Source of the DNA: Bacillota bacterium
Lineage (GTDB): Bacteria > Bacillota > Clostridia > Lachnospirales > Lachnospiraceae
DNA length: 64,000 nucleotides
Assembly (NCBI GenBank): GCA_023458035.1
Contig: JAEXAX010000027.1
Location: forward strand, 1 to 64,000
Direction: 5' to 3'
Numbering within the stretch: position 1 is the first letter of the stretch; each line of letters opens with the position of its first letter. Both the position numbers and the translations under genes were made by a program. The notes beneath the pieces are model-generated. The model was not told where the DNA came from. It saw nothing but the letters and a program-made list of their open reading frames with translations, and made no database searches. Positions 9,495-18,095 of the stretch are shown here, one piece after another.

Positions 9495-11000
9495 TCAGCT
9501 GAATTTCGCAGCATATTCTTTGGGAGAACAGCCGGCCGATTTTTTGAATTTTTTGCTGAAATAATATACATCGGAATATCCGGTGGCTTCTGCAATTTCG
9601 GAAATCTTCATGGAGTTTTCCTTCAAAAGGCTTTGGGCAGCGCTGATTCTAAGTTCGGTTATATATTGCAGAATCGAAATATGCTGAACCTTTTTAAATA
9701 TGCCTCCAAGGTAGGAAGGATGCAGCTGGAATCTTGCGGCCACCTGAGCGACGGACAGTGACGGATCTGTGTAATATGTATTAATATAGTCCATGATCTT
9801 GCGGCAGAGTGCTATATCTGAGGGCAGAGTATTCATTTTTTGAATGCATTGAAGGCCATAGAACAGGATTTCCTGCTTCAGGGTTTCCAAAGAATACTCT
9901 GTATCCAATATCGAATCTATCAATTCGGTGATGGATCGTCCCGGATTTTCCGGAACATGAAAATAGACATGATAAGCGACAAAAATCTCATGTGTGACGA
10001 GGTAGAGGTAATCACTGTTTTTCTTTTCGCCGATCGAAGCAAAGAGCTCATCCAGATACTTGATCAGGTTTTCTTTATTTTGGGAATGCAGCACATTGAT
10101 AAACTGCTTCCGCACAGCCAACAGCTCCTCGGAAAATTCCGGGCATTTTGGGCGAGCATAACTGATGCAAAGGTTTGATTCCGAAGAAAAGTATCGTTCC
10201 TTTAAAAGATGCAGACAGCGGGTATAATGCGGTTTCCAGTCCGAGGTCAGACAAAAAGCATTTTCGATGTACATAAATACATAGTTCTTTTGAGCGGCAA
10301 TAAAATCAGTGAAATGACTTCCTATATGAAGCAGCCGGTCTTTATCGGCCAGAAAAACCTGCAGCATATAAATATATTCGCTTTCCTGAATGTATTCACA
10401 GAGGTAATTTTGGCTGCGCAGGCCGGCTGCCAGCTGTGTCAGGGCAGTATTTGTGTGACCCGAAGTATAAATGCTGCAATAGATACTGTGGGAAAAATTC
10501 TCAAACTCAGGATACTGTCGGCAAAGATCCGCGTAGGACAGGCGGCCATCGCGAATTTCGGTCAGCATGCTGCACAGATGAAAATGTTCATAGCGTTTCA
10601 GGCTATGACGTGTTTTTTGCTCTGAATGAATATTTCGTATGCATTCGGTAAGTGTCAGCTTCAGATCATCGGCACTGATTGGTTTTAATAGATACTCTTT
10701 GACTCCGTATCGTATGGCGGTTTGGGCATATTCGAAATTATTATAGCCGGATAAAATCAGGATATGGACGGACGGAAAATGCTCTTTAATATATTTTGCC
10801 GTTTCGATGCCGCTCATTTCCGGCATTTTGATATCTAACAGCAGCAAATCAACAGGGGAAATTTTTAGATGTTCAATAACCTGACGTCCGTTTTCGGCTT
10901 CGCCGGCAAAGGTGAGATCTAATGCTTCCCAGGGAATGATTTTTTTGAGTCGCTGGCGAATAAAATATTCATCGTCTGCGATCAACAGTTTCAATGACAT
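9495..11000 (-). CDS. AraC-type response regulator (YesN-like)
   Basis: This 501-residue regulator has an N-terminal receiver domain (LLIADDEYFIRQRLKK, phosphoacceptor Asp in DLLLLDIKMPEMSG, Lys in YLLKPI), a long middle region of no recognised family, and a C-terminal AraC/XylS double helix-turn-helix ending FSKKFKKSAGCSPKEYAAKF. It is the YesN type that pairs with YesM-like kinases to control sugar ABC importers. The start overlaps the 3' end of the kinase gene by 10 bases, so the two are translationally coupled. It converges on mntP with only 19 bases between stops. Its likely target is the divergent importer operon starting at 12926. Confidence 0.9.
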   Translation of the reverse strand: MSLKLLIADDEYFIRQRLKKIIPWEALDLTFAGEAENGRQVIEHLKISPVDLLLLDIKMPEMSGIETAKYIKEHFPSVHILILSGYNNFEYAQTAIRYGVKEYLLKPISADDLKLTLTECIRNIHSEQKTRHSLKRYEHFHLCSMLTEIRDGRLSYADLCRQYPEFENFSHSIYCSIYTSGHTNTALTQLAAGLRSQNYLCEYIQESEYIYMLQVFLADKDRLLHIGSHFTDFIAAQKNYVFMYIENAFCLTSDWKPHYTRCLHLLKERYFSSESNLCISYARPKCPEFSEELLAVRKQFINVLHSQNKENLIKYLDELFASIGEKKNSDYLYLVTHEIFVAYHVYFHVPENPGRSITELIDSILDTEYSLETLKQEILFYGLQCIQKMNTLPSDIALCRKIMDYINTYYTDPSLSVAQVAARFQLHPSYLGGIFKKVQHISILQYITELRISAAQSLLKENSMKISEIAEATGYSDVYYFSKKFKKSAGCSPKEYAAKFS

Positions 11001-12700
11001 GACGCTTCCTCCAGTTTCGGTATTGTAAGCTTGATTACACAGCCTCCTATACGGGGGCTTTCTACAGACAGCCCATAATGCTCGCCATAATAGAGCTGGA
11101 TTCGTTTTTGTACACTTTGAATTCCGAAGTGATCTGTGTTCTCTTGATGAATTTTTTCATACGCTTCCGGAGCAAATCCGTGCCCGTTATCCGAAATTGT
11201 AAAACAGATAGAAGCCTCGTGCTCAGTAACGGTGATGGTGAGAATGCCGAGTCGTTCCAGGCCCTTGATTCCATGATAAATACTATTTTCCAAAATCGGC
11301 TGCAATAATAATTTGATGCAATCGTACTGCTTTAATTCTTGGGGACAGTCGATCGTAAAGTCAAACTTATTAAAATACCGAATTCGCAGAATCTCTAAAT
11401 AAGCTCTGGATATTTCCAATTCCTGTCCGATGGTGATTTTCATTTTCCCGTTACTCAAACTGGAACGATAGAACGAAGACAGATTCATGACGAGCTGAAT
11501 CAGGGTTTCTTTTTCATCAAGCTCTGCCAAAGAGCAGATATTATCCAGCGTATTGTATAAAAAATGAGGATTTACCTGCTGCTGCAGAAGGCTTAAGGAA
11601 AGGTGTTGCTTTAGCTTTTCGGCTTCGATCAGATCAGCCTTTAGCTGCGTCTGGGTTGTAATCATGCTGTTGAATGAACTCAGCAGAGAAGCCACTTCGT
11701 CATTACAGGGAATCTCATGGATCAGTGCCCAGTTGCCCTCCTTAACGGTTTGGATGTGCGAGGCCAGATAACTAAGCGGATAGGTTACTTTTTTGGCGAT
11801 TTGGTGGGAGGCAAATACGCACAGTACCATGACAAGCGCCGCGATGAGCAGTGAAAGACAAAAAATCGTCAGCAGTGGCAATACAAAGGTGATCACAGGA
11901 ATTTGATTTAACACATACCAATTCAAAGATGGAAATCGGGTAAAAAACAATAGCTTATCACCCGCCAATAAATATTGGGAATTTGGACGCTGTTGTATGG
12001 ACTCAAAATATTCATATTGCTTGTTCTGTTCGGGGATGCCGGAGCTGCTTTGGACGATGCCGTTTTGATCAAGTAAAAATAATTCATTTGAAGTATTGTA
12101 TTCTTCATAAATAGCGGAAATCTGTGTTTCCGGAATGGCCAGCTCGATATAACCCAGAATTTGACCGGAGTATATATCATAAAAGGGACGAATATAGGAA
12201 AGAACCTTGACATTTTTATTTTTATCAACCAGGTGTTTCTTTGTTCCGATCTGCCATACGGGGTCTGTGGGGCGGATATTCAAATCCAGCAGACTGGAGT
12301 TTGGTTCGGTGGATACCAGAAGATATCCGGTGTCATCATACAAGCTGACAGAATGGATAAACGGTGTAGACTGGATGATCTGCAGGATATGCTGCTTGAC
12401 CTTGATCGTAGCTTGAGAGGAATCTTTTTTGGCGAGATATGCTGTCATATATTCCTGTACAGTTTGACCCGATAAAATGGTTTTAGAATGATTCTCTGTT
12501 GCATCCAGATAATATTGGAACTGGCCTGAGATATAATTGAGCTGCTGCATGGCGTTTTTTTGTTCCAATTGGAAGGAATGCTTGAGGAAAAGAACAGATA
12601 TTCCCAGAAACAGCAATACCATGAACAAGATGGATGTCATGGAGATGCTTCGAAAGAAACTCCAACGGATGGAGTTTTTATTTTGCTTATTTTTTTTCAT
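10991..12700 (-). CDS. Sensor histidine kinase (YesM-like, HPK7 type)
   Basis: This 569-residue membrane kinase has a transmembrane helix near residues 15-40, an extracytoplasmic sensor of about 240 residues (dCache-like by size), a second transmembrane helix near 280-305, and a HAMP linker. The kinase motif QQQVNPHFLYNTLDN carries the phosphoacceptor His, and the ATP-binding domain has LLLQPILENSIYHGI and ISDNGHGF. This is the YesM/LytS-like architecture. It is the first gene of a two-gene minus-strand operon with the response regulator. The sensor probably detects the solute imported by the divergent ABC system, but the ligand cannot be read from sequence. Confidence 0.92.
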   Translation of the reverse strand: MKKNKQNKNSIRWSFFRSISMTSILFMVLLFLGISVLFLKHSFQLEQKNAMQQLNYISGQFQYYLDATENHSKTILSGQTVQEYMTAYLAKKDSSQATIKVKQHILQIIQSTPFIHSVSLYDDTGYLLVSTEPNSSLLDLNIRPTDPVWQIGTKKHLVDKNKNVKVLSYIRPFYDIYSGQILGYIELAIPETQISAIYEEYNTSNELFLLDQNGIVQSSSGIPEQNKQYEYFESIQQRPNSQYLLAGDKLLFFTRFPSLNWYVLNQIPVITFVLPLLTIFCLSLLIAALVMVLCVFASHQIAKKVTYPLSYLASHIQTVKEGNWALIHEIPCNDEVASLLSSFNSMITTQTQLKADLIEAEKLKQHLSLSLLQQQVNPHFLYNTLDNICSLAELDEKETLIQLVMNLSSFYRSSLSNGKMKITIGQELEISRAYLEILRIRYFNKFDFTIDCPQELKQYDCIKLLLQPILENSIYHGIKGLERLGILTITVTEHEASICFTISDNGHGFAPEAYEKIHQENTDHFGIQSVQKRIQLYYGEHYGLSVESPRIGGCVIKLTIPKLEEASCH

Positions 12701-12744
12701 GGCAAGGGTGCTCCATTGGTTTTTGTGTATTAAAAATTAAAATC

Positions 12745-12773
12745 ATTATAAGAAATGTATACGGGAAAGTCAA
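12745..12773 (-). promoter_or_regulatory. Sigma-A promoter of the kinase/regulator operon
   Basis: Read on the minus strand, TTGACT (12773-12768) and TATAAT (12750-12745) are separated by 17 bases, close to consensus. It lies about 45 bases upstream of the kinase start. Confidence 0.75.
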
Positions 12774-12835
12774 AAACTCTTTGGTTAAAGTTTAATTTCA
12801 TGTTGAAAAAGAACAAAAAATATAGAAAATGGACA

Positions 12836-12864
12836 TTGTTCCAAATTATCATGTTTTTTATACT
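12836..12864 (+). promoter_or_regulatory. Probable promoter of the glycoconjugate importer operon
   Basis: TTGTTC (12836-12841) and TATACT (12859-12864) are 17 bases apart. The -35 is weak (3 of 6), as expected for a promoter needing an activator such as the divergent AraC-type regulator. The AT-rich stretch 12780-12835 between the two divergent promoters is where its binding sites would be expected. Confidence 0.5.
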
Positions 12865-12925
12865 ACTTAATATAAAACAGAAGGTAAAATATCAAAATTT
12901 GAAGGGAAAAAGGGAGGAAATGATC

Positions 12926-14242
12926 ATGAAGCTAAATAAAATAACAGCCGTTCTTTTGGCCGGAGCTATGTGCACAGGACTTTTAGCGGGATGTGCAGCG
13001 AAGGGGGACAACAAGAAAAAAGAATCGAATGATAAGATTACCATTCGTCTTTTGACCAGAATGGCCGGTACCACGCCGCAGGTAAAAATATACAATGATA
13101 TTATTGGAAAATTTAAAGAGAAACATCCGGAAGTGACTATTTTGGATGATTCGCAGGGTGATGAGTCTGCGTTTAACAACATCTTATCGACAGACATTGC
13201 CTCCGGAACAATGGCAAATATTTTCCGTATCCAGGGTGTGGCAAACCTGTCGGAATATATTGATAATGGACTGATTCTGAATGTGCAGCCGTATTTAGAC
13301 AAAGATAAGGAATGGGGCGGCGGTTTTACCGAAGGAGCACTTTCATACTATCATGTGCCGAAAAAAGAAGGAACCTACGGTATTCCGATGGAGTCGGGAC
13401 TGATCGGTGTGTATTACAACAAAGAATTATTTCAGAAAGCAGGGATTGCCAAATTTCCGGAAACCTGGACTCAATTATTAGAGGCCGTAAGGAAATTAAA
13501 AGACAGTGGCGTTATCCCGATCGCCATGGGAACCCAATCGACATATATGGCAGGTCATTTGCATGATCAGATCTTCTACAAATGGCTGGGAACAGAGGCA
13601 GCCAAAAAATTAGGCTCCAGAGAGATGAAGTGGACAGATCCGGAAGTGGTTAAGTCTTTGCAGTTCATTAAGGATCTGATCGAAGCAGGCGCCTTCGATA
13701 AGAACGCTGCCGGCATGACAGATAACATAGCCATGACCCAGTTCCAACAAGGTGAAGCTGCCATGGTAGTGACCGGTCCGTGGAATATCGGTACTTTTGA
13801 AAATCAGAAGGAAACACCGGTCAGCGAGAATATTGAGGTCGCAAAATTCCCCTATTTTGAAGAAAAGCCGGAGTTTAAGGATGAAGATATGCAGATCTTA
13901 TCTCCGTATATGCTCAGCGGCAAGCTGGAAGGAAAAGAGCTTGATTTAACCCTGGAGCTGGTGAAGATGTTAACTGACAAAGATGCTGCCAAGAGATTTG
14001 CGGAAGAAGCTGCTTTCCTGATTCCGAGAACGGATATCAAGCTGGACAATGGTGCAAAATCAAAATTATTTACCCAAAATGTTGAGCTTGGAGCAACCTC
14101 TAAGGGAATCGGCGTCGATGTATTCGATTTTGATCCGTTGGCATCTATGCAGGACCGAACCAGAAACTCTATCGCAAGCATGTTCACCGGAGAAACCGCG
14201 GAACATGCCGCCAAAGAAATTCAAAGTGAAATCAAAAAATAG
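12926..14242 (+). CDS. Extracellular solute-binding protein, family 1 (CUT1 importer)
   Basis: This 438-residue lipoprotein captures the substrate for the two permeases that follow. The signal peptide (LNKITAVLLAGAMCTGLLAGC) ends in lipobox LAGC. The body has family-1 features, such as YGIPMESGLIGVYYNKELF near one third of the length and GEAAMVVTGPWNIGTF. The start is ATG 12926, placed 8 bases after GGAGG; an open frame extends upstream to 12755 but it precedes the promoter and ribosome site and is not coding. A strong hairpin terminator follows the stop, before the permease genes. The substrate is unknown; the downstream enzymes suggest a glycoconjugate or glycopeptide. Confidence 0.92.
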   Translation: MKLNKITAVLLAGAMCTGLLAGCAAKGDNKKKESNDKITIRLLTRMAGTTPQVKIYNDIIGKFKEKHPEVTILDDSQGDESAFNNILSTDIASGTMANIFRIQGVANLSEYIDNGLILNVQPYLDKDKEWGGGFTEGALSYYHVPKKEGTYGIPMESGLIGVYYNKELFQKAGIAKFPETWTQLLEAVRKLKDSGVIPIAMGTQSTYMAGHLHDQIFYKWLGTEAAKKLGSREMKWTDPEVVKSLQFIKDLIEAGAFDKNAAGMTDNIAMTQFQQGEAAMVVTGPWNIGTFENQKETPVSENIEVAKFPYFEEKPEFKDEDMQILSPYMLSGKLEGKELDLTLELVKMLTDKDAAKRFAEEAAFLIPRTDIKLDNGAKSKLFTQNVELGATSKGIGVDVFDFDPLASMQDRTRNSIASMFTGETAEHAAKEIQSEIKK

Positions 14243-14265
14243 AAGTTGATAACATAGGATGAATT

Positions 14266-14301
14266 AAAATGCCCTGTCCGTTCAGGACAGGGCATTTTTT
14301 T
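14266..14301 (+). terminator. Intercistronic terminator/attenuator after the binding-protein gene
   Basis: A perfect 14-bp stem (14266-14279 AAAATGCCCTGTCC with 14285-14298) has a 5-base loop and a T tail. It lies inside the operon, between the binding protein and the first permease. It probably lets most transcripts stop here, so the binding protein is made in excess. Confidence 0.9.
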
Positions 14302-14318
14302 AGACAGGAGGCTTGTGC

Positions 14319-15203
14319 GTGATAAGATTGAAAAATAAAAAGACCAAAATGAGTATTATGCTATTTCTTGTTCCGGCACTTGTGATCTATCTGGTATTTC
14401 AGATTATTCCGATTATAGGCTCAATTTATTTTTCGGTGGTTAATTGGAACGGAATTGCCGGATCGGCGCCGAGGTTTGTCGGATTGGAAAATTATATGAA
14501 TGCATTTCAAAATGCAAACTTTATTCTGGCGCTGAAAAATATGGTGAAAATGGTTGTGATCAGTGTCATCCTTCATACGCCGATTGCCCTGCTGATGGCA
14601 GTGGCAATCAATACAAAGTGCAGGGGATACCGACTATTTAAGGCGTTATTTTTTGTACCGACCGTCTTTCCGCTGACAGCGGTCGGTTTGATGTGGTACT
14701 TTATTTTTATGCCGACCGGTACGTTTAATTCACTTTTAGAAGTGGCGGGGTTGAGAGAGCTGGTGCTGCCTTGGCTGGTCGATCCTTCCACCGCAATGAA
14801 TACCATCATCTTTGTTAATGTATGGGCGGGGGTCGGATATTATATGGTTATTATCTTAGCCGGGTTGACGACCATACCGGATGATTTGTATGAGGCGGCG
14901 GCCATTGATGGCGCAACATCGATTCAGAAATTCTTTAAAATTACAGTACCCATGTTAAAACCGATTCTTTCCATGTGTATCTTGATGGATATCATCGGTT
15001 CTATCAAAGTATTTGATCTTGTGTTTGCTATGACGGGCGGCGGGCCGAATGGTTTAACAAATCTGCCGACAACTCTGATGTATAATGAGGCCTTTAAATA
15101 CAATCATTACGGTGTCGGCAGTGCGATCGGCATTATCATTATGGTCATTTGTATTGTGGGTACAGTCGGAAGTAATGCGTTTGCCGGAAGAAAGAGAATA
15201 TAG
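14319..15203 (+). CDS. ABC sugar-type permease, MalF/UgpA-like
   Basis: This 294-residue inner-membrane subunit has six predicted membrane helices and the EAA loop DLYEAAAIDGATSIQKFFKI that contacts the ATPase. It belongs to the CUT1 (MalF/LacF) permeases. The GTG at 14319 is preferred because AGGAGG (14306-14311) lies 7 bases upstream; a TTG at 14313 is also in frame. It partners the permease starting at 15219 and the binding protein at 12926. No ATPase gene is present in the operon, which is common in Clostridia where a shared MsmK-type ATPase is encoded elsewhere. Confidence 0.92.
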   Translation: MIRLKNKKTKMSIMLFLVPALVIYLVFQIIPIIGSIYFSVVNWNGIAGSAPRFVGLENYMNAFQNANFILALKNMVKMVVISVILHTPIALLMAVAINTKCRGYRLFKALFFVPTVFPLTAVGLMWYFIFMPTGTFNSLLEVAGLRELVLPWLVDPSTAMNTIIFVNVWAGVGYYMVIILAGLTTIPDDLYEAAAIDGATSIQKFFKITVPMLKPILSMCILMDIIGSIKVFDLVFAMTGGGPNGLTNLPTTLMYNEAFKYNHYGVGSAIGIIIMVICIVGTVGSNAFAGRKRI

Positions 15204-15218
15204 GTAGGAGGAACAGGT

Positions 15219-16067
15219 ATGAAAAAGAAAACAAAGACCGGTAAAAAGATTACGTTGCAGAGCGTGACTATGTATTTTTTTCTGATACTGGCAACTCTGA
15301 TATTTGCGGCCCCCATGCTGTTCACCCTCGTATCTTCAGTGAAGAAAAAAGTAGAAATCTTTGCCAAACCGTTTTCACTTCCGGCACAAATACAATGGTC
15401 GAACTATGCGGAAGCCTGGACAAATGCCAATATGAGCCATTATTTCGTAAACAGCCTGATTCAGGCAGGAGCTACGGTCATTGTACTGGTCATCGTATCC
15501 TCGATGGCGGCCTTTGTGTTGTCGCGGTTTGATTTTAAGTGTAATAAAGCCCTCATATTATTTTTTATGCTTGGCATGATGGTACCGGTACATACGGTAC
15601 TTGTACCGGTTTCTTATATAATCGGAGCTTTGAATTTGAAAAATAATATCGCAGCTCTGGTAATGATTTATGTAGCGTTCAGTCTGCCCTTTAGTATTCT
15701 GGTGGTCACAAATTTTATGAAGGGTGTAAATCGTTCTTTGGAAGAGGCGGCTTTACTTGACGGTGCCAGTTATTTTCAGATTTATCGCTATGTTATGTTG
15801 CCGATGACGGTGCCGGCGCTTGCCACGATCTCTATCTTTAATTTCCTGGGGGCATGGAATAACATTCTGTTTCCGCTCTTGTTTATCAATGACAAAAAAT
15901 TAAAGCCGATTGCCCTGGGCTTATTGAATTTTAACGGAGAACGCGGCAGTGATTACGGTCCGCTGATGGCAGCTATCGTGATCACGGTTGCGGTTCCGTT
16001 GGTAATCTATCTCTTATTTCAGGAGAAGGTAACAAGCGGTCTGGCTGCCGGCGCAGTGAAGGAATAG
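15219..16067 (+). CDS. ABC sugar-type permease, MalG/UgpE-like
   Basis: This 282-residue second permease of the CUT1 importer has six predicted membrane helices and the EAA loop SLEEAALLDGASYFQIYRYV. The N-terminus is strongly basic (MKKKTKTGKK), in line with the positive-inside rule. TAGGAGG precedes the start by 8 bases and the gap to the previous gene is 15 bases, so it is cotranscribed. It is followed 17 bases later by the glycoside-hydrolase-like gene. Confidence 0.93.
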   Translation: MKKKTKTGKKITLQSVTMYFFLILATLIFAAPMLFTLVSSVKKKVEIFAKPFSLPAQIQWSNYAEAWTNANMSHYFVNSLIQAGATVIVLVIVSSMAAFVLSRFDFKCNKALILFFMLGMMVPVHTVLVPVSYIIGALNLKNNIAALVMIYVAFSLPFSILVVTNFMKGVNRSLEEAALLDGASYFQIYRYVMLPMTVPALATISIFNFLGAWNNILFPLLFINDKKLKPIALGLLNFNGERGSDYGPLMAAIVITVAVPLVIYLLFQEKVTSGLAAGAVKE

Positions 16068-16084
16068 GCATAAGGGGGAAATAA

Positions 16085-18079
16085 ATGAGTAATATCAGAT
16101 ATAGACAGGTTCATTTGGACTTTCATACAAGTGAATTTATACCAGAGATTGCAGCCGATTTTGACAAAGAGGAATTTGCGCGGACATTAGAAGAGGCACA
16201 TGTTGATTCGATTACCTGTTTTGCCAGATGTCATCATGGATGGCTGTATTATCCGTCCAAGAGGTTTCCGGAGTTGATTCATCCGGGACTCAGGAATCAA
16301 CATTTTTTGCCGGATCAGATTGAGGCCTGTCACCGGCGTGGTATCAAGGTTCCGGTATATACTACAGCACAATGGGACGGCCGTATCATGCGAGAGCATC
16401 CGGAGTGGCTTTCTGTAGATGAGAACGGAGAGTATATTGATACGCAGGGGGTTCCGGAGCCGCATTTCTATCACACCATATGTCTGAACAGCGGATACAG
16501 ACAGTTTTTTAAAGATCAGCTGGCAGATATGATCGAGGTGATCGGTGCCGACCGGTTGGATGGGGTTTTTATTGATATTCTGTTCCAGGTGGATTGTAAG
16601 TGCGAGCACTGCGTCCGGAAGATGCGTGAATTGGGTATGGACACTGAATCAAAGGCAGCCAGAATGCGATATGCCGAGCGGATGCTGGATGAATTTAAGA
16701 AGGAGACCAGCGAGTTTATTCATAGTATGGCTCCGAAGGCCACCATTTTTTATAATGGCTCTCATGTCGGGCCGAGAAGTAAAAACAGCTTCGCGGAATA
16801 TAGTCATTTGGAGCTTGAATCGCTGCCAAGCGGTGGCTGGGGGTATGATCACTTCCCGGCGACCAGCAGATATGCCCGTAATTTGGGGAAAGAGATGATC
16901 GGCATGACAGGGAAATTTCATACATACTGGGGAGATTTCCACTCGCTGAAAAACCTGTCTGCGCTGGAATATGAATGTTTTCATATGTTGGCAGTGGGCG
17001 CGGGCTGTTCGATCGGCGATCAGCTGCATCCCGGAGGGGTATTATCGAAAGCCGCCTATGATTTAATCGGGACAGTCTATCGAAGTGTCGCTGAAAAAGA
17101 GCCCTACTGTCGTGACGTAAAGGCGCGTACAGAGATTGCGGTGATTACGCCGGAGGAATTTTATCCGGAGACTGCGAAGGCCTCTGTGTTGTCTCCGTCG
17201 TTGATCGGTGCGGTGCGTATCCTGCAGGAGCTTGGCTACCAGTTTGATATCATTGACAGTCAGATGCCGGTAGAGTCATATCGGGTTCTGATTCTTCCGG
17301 ATTGCATCTATTACAGTGAACAACTGAAACAGACGATCGAAGGATATCTGGCCCGGGGTGGCCACGTGATCGGTTCGTTTGATTCCTGCCTTCCGAAAGA
17401 CGGGACAGAAAGTATTTACGGTGTGACATTTGAAAAAGAATCCGAATATTACCGGGAATTTGTTATGCCGAACACGGTGATCGGCAAAGAGCTTCCCCGA
17501 GAAGAGTTCGTTATGTATTTGAGGGGGCATGATGTGAAGCCGACTCATGCAGAGGTATTGATGCACAAGATACGGCCGTATTTTGATCGGCGTGGTGAAA
17601 CCTTTTGCTCGCATCAGCATGCTCCGTCTTCCGGTGTGGTGAGCGGCCCGGCAGTGACGCTTTTTGAAAATGCCATGTATTTTGCGCATCCGATTTTTGC
17701 CCTGTATCGCAAAAATGCAGCCGTATGGTGTAAGCTGATGGTGAAGGATGCCCTGGAATATTTTATCGCCGATAAACTGGTACAGTATGAGGGCCCCTCT
17801 ACTTTGAATATTCAGTTAAATGAGCAGTCAGAGAAAAATCGTGATGTGCTGCATATTTTGCACTATATCACCGAAAAACGATCCGAAGACATTTATACGA
17901 TAGAGGATAAGCTTCCGCTGTACGATCTCGACATTCGGGTTCACACAAACGGAAGAGAGGTAAAAGAGGTCAGAAGTGTGCCGGATGAAGCGCCGCTGTC
18001 ATTTGTTCGGGAAGGGGCATATGTGAAATTCCGGGTAGAGAAGGTGGATGGGCATCAGATGATTTGTATCCAATATTAA
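16085..18079 (+). CDS. Putative glycoside hydrolase (GHL6-like barrel with beta-galactosidase trimerisation-like domain)
   Basis: This 664-residue protein has no signal peptide, so it acts in the cytoplasm. Residues ~1-330 resemble the hypothetical glycosyl hydrolase 6 (GHL6) TIM barrel related to alpha-L-fucosidase and alpha-amylase-like enzymes: ITCFARCHHGWLYYPS, then RLDGVFIDILF with an Asp at a strand end that is a candidate nucleophile. Residues ~350-450 look like the beta-galactosidase trimerisation fold (IDSQMPVESYRVLILPDC, GYLARGGHVIGSFDS). A small beta domain ends the protein. It sits 17 bases after the permease, so it should act on imported substrate. Family placement is by recognition of overall pattern; substrate and linkage are unknown. 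Confidence 0.7.
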   Translation: MSNIRYRQVHLDFHTSEFIPEIAADFDKEEFARTLEEAHVDSITCFARCHHGWLYYPSKRFPELIHPGLRNQHFLPDQIEACHRRGIKVPVYTTAQWDGRIMREHPEWLSVDENGEYIDTQGVPEPHFYHTICLNSGYRQFFKDQLADMIEVIGADRLDGVFIDILFQVDCKCEHCVRKMRELGMDTESKAARMRYAERMLDEFKKETSEFIHSMAPKATIFYNGSHVGPRSKNSFAEYSHLELESLPSGGWGYDHFPATSRYARNLGKEMIGMTGKFHTYWGDFHSLKNLSALEYECFHMLAVGAGCSIGDQLHPGGVLSKAAYDLIGTVYRSVAEKEPYCRDVKARTEIAVITPEEFYPETAKASVLSPSLIGAVRILQELGYQFDIIDSQMPVESYRVLILPDCIYYSEQLKQTIEGYLARGGHVIGSFDSCLPKDGTESIYGVTFEKESEYYREFVMPNTVIGKELPREEFVMYLRGHDVKPTHAEVLMHKIRPYFDRRGETFCSHQHAPSSGVVSGPAVTLFENAMYFAHPIFALYRKNAAVWCKLMVKDALEYFIADKLVQYEGPSTLNIQLNEQSEKNRDVLHILHYITEKRSEDIYTIEDKLPLYDLDIRVHTNGREVKEVRSVPDEAPLSFVREGAYVKFRVEKVDGHQMICIQY

Positions 18080-18095
18080 AAAGGGGATGATAAAT

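Noticed and set aside
12755..12925. 57-codon N-terminal extension of the first binding protein
   Set aside because: It contains the predicted promoter, has no ribosome site and would bury the lipoprotein signal peptide; the ATG at 12926 has GGAGG at good spacing.
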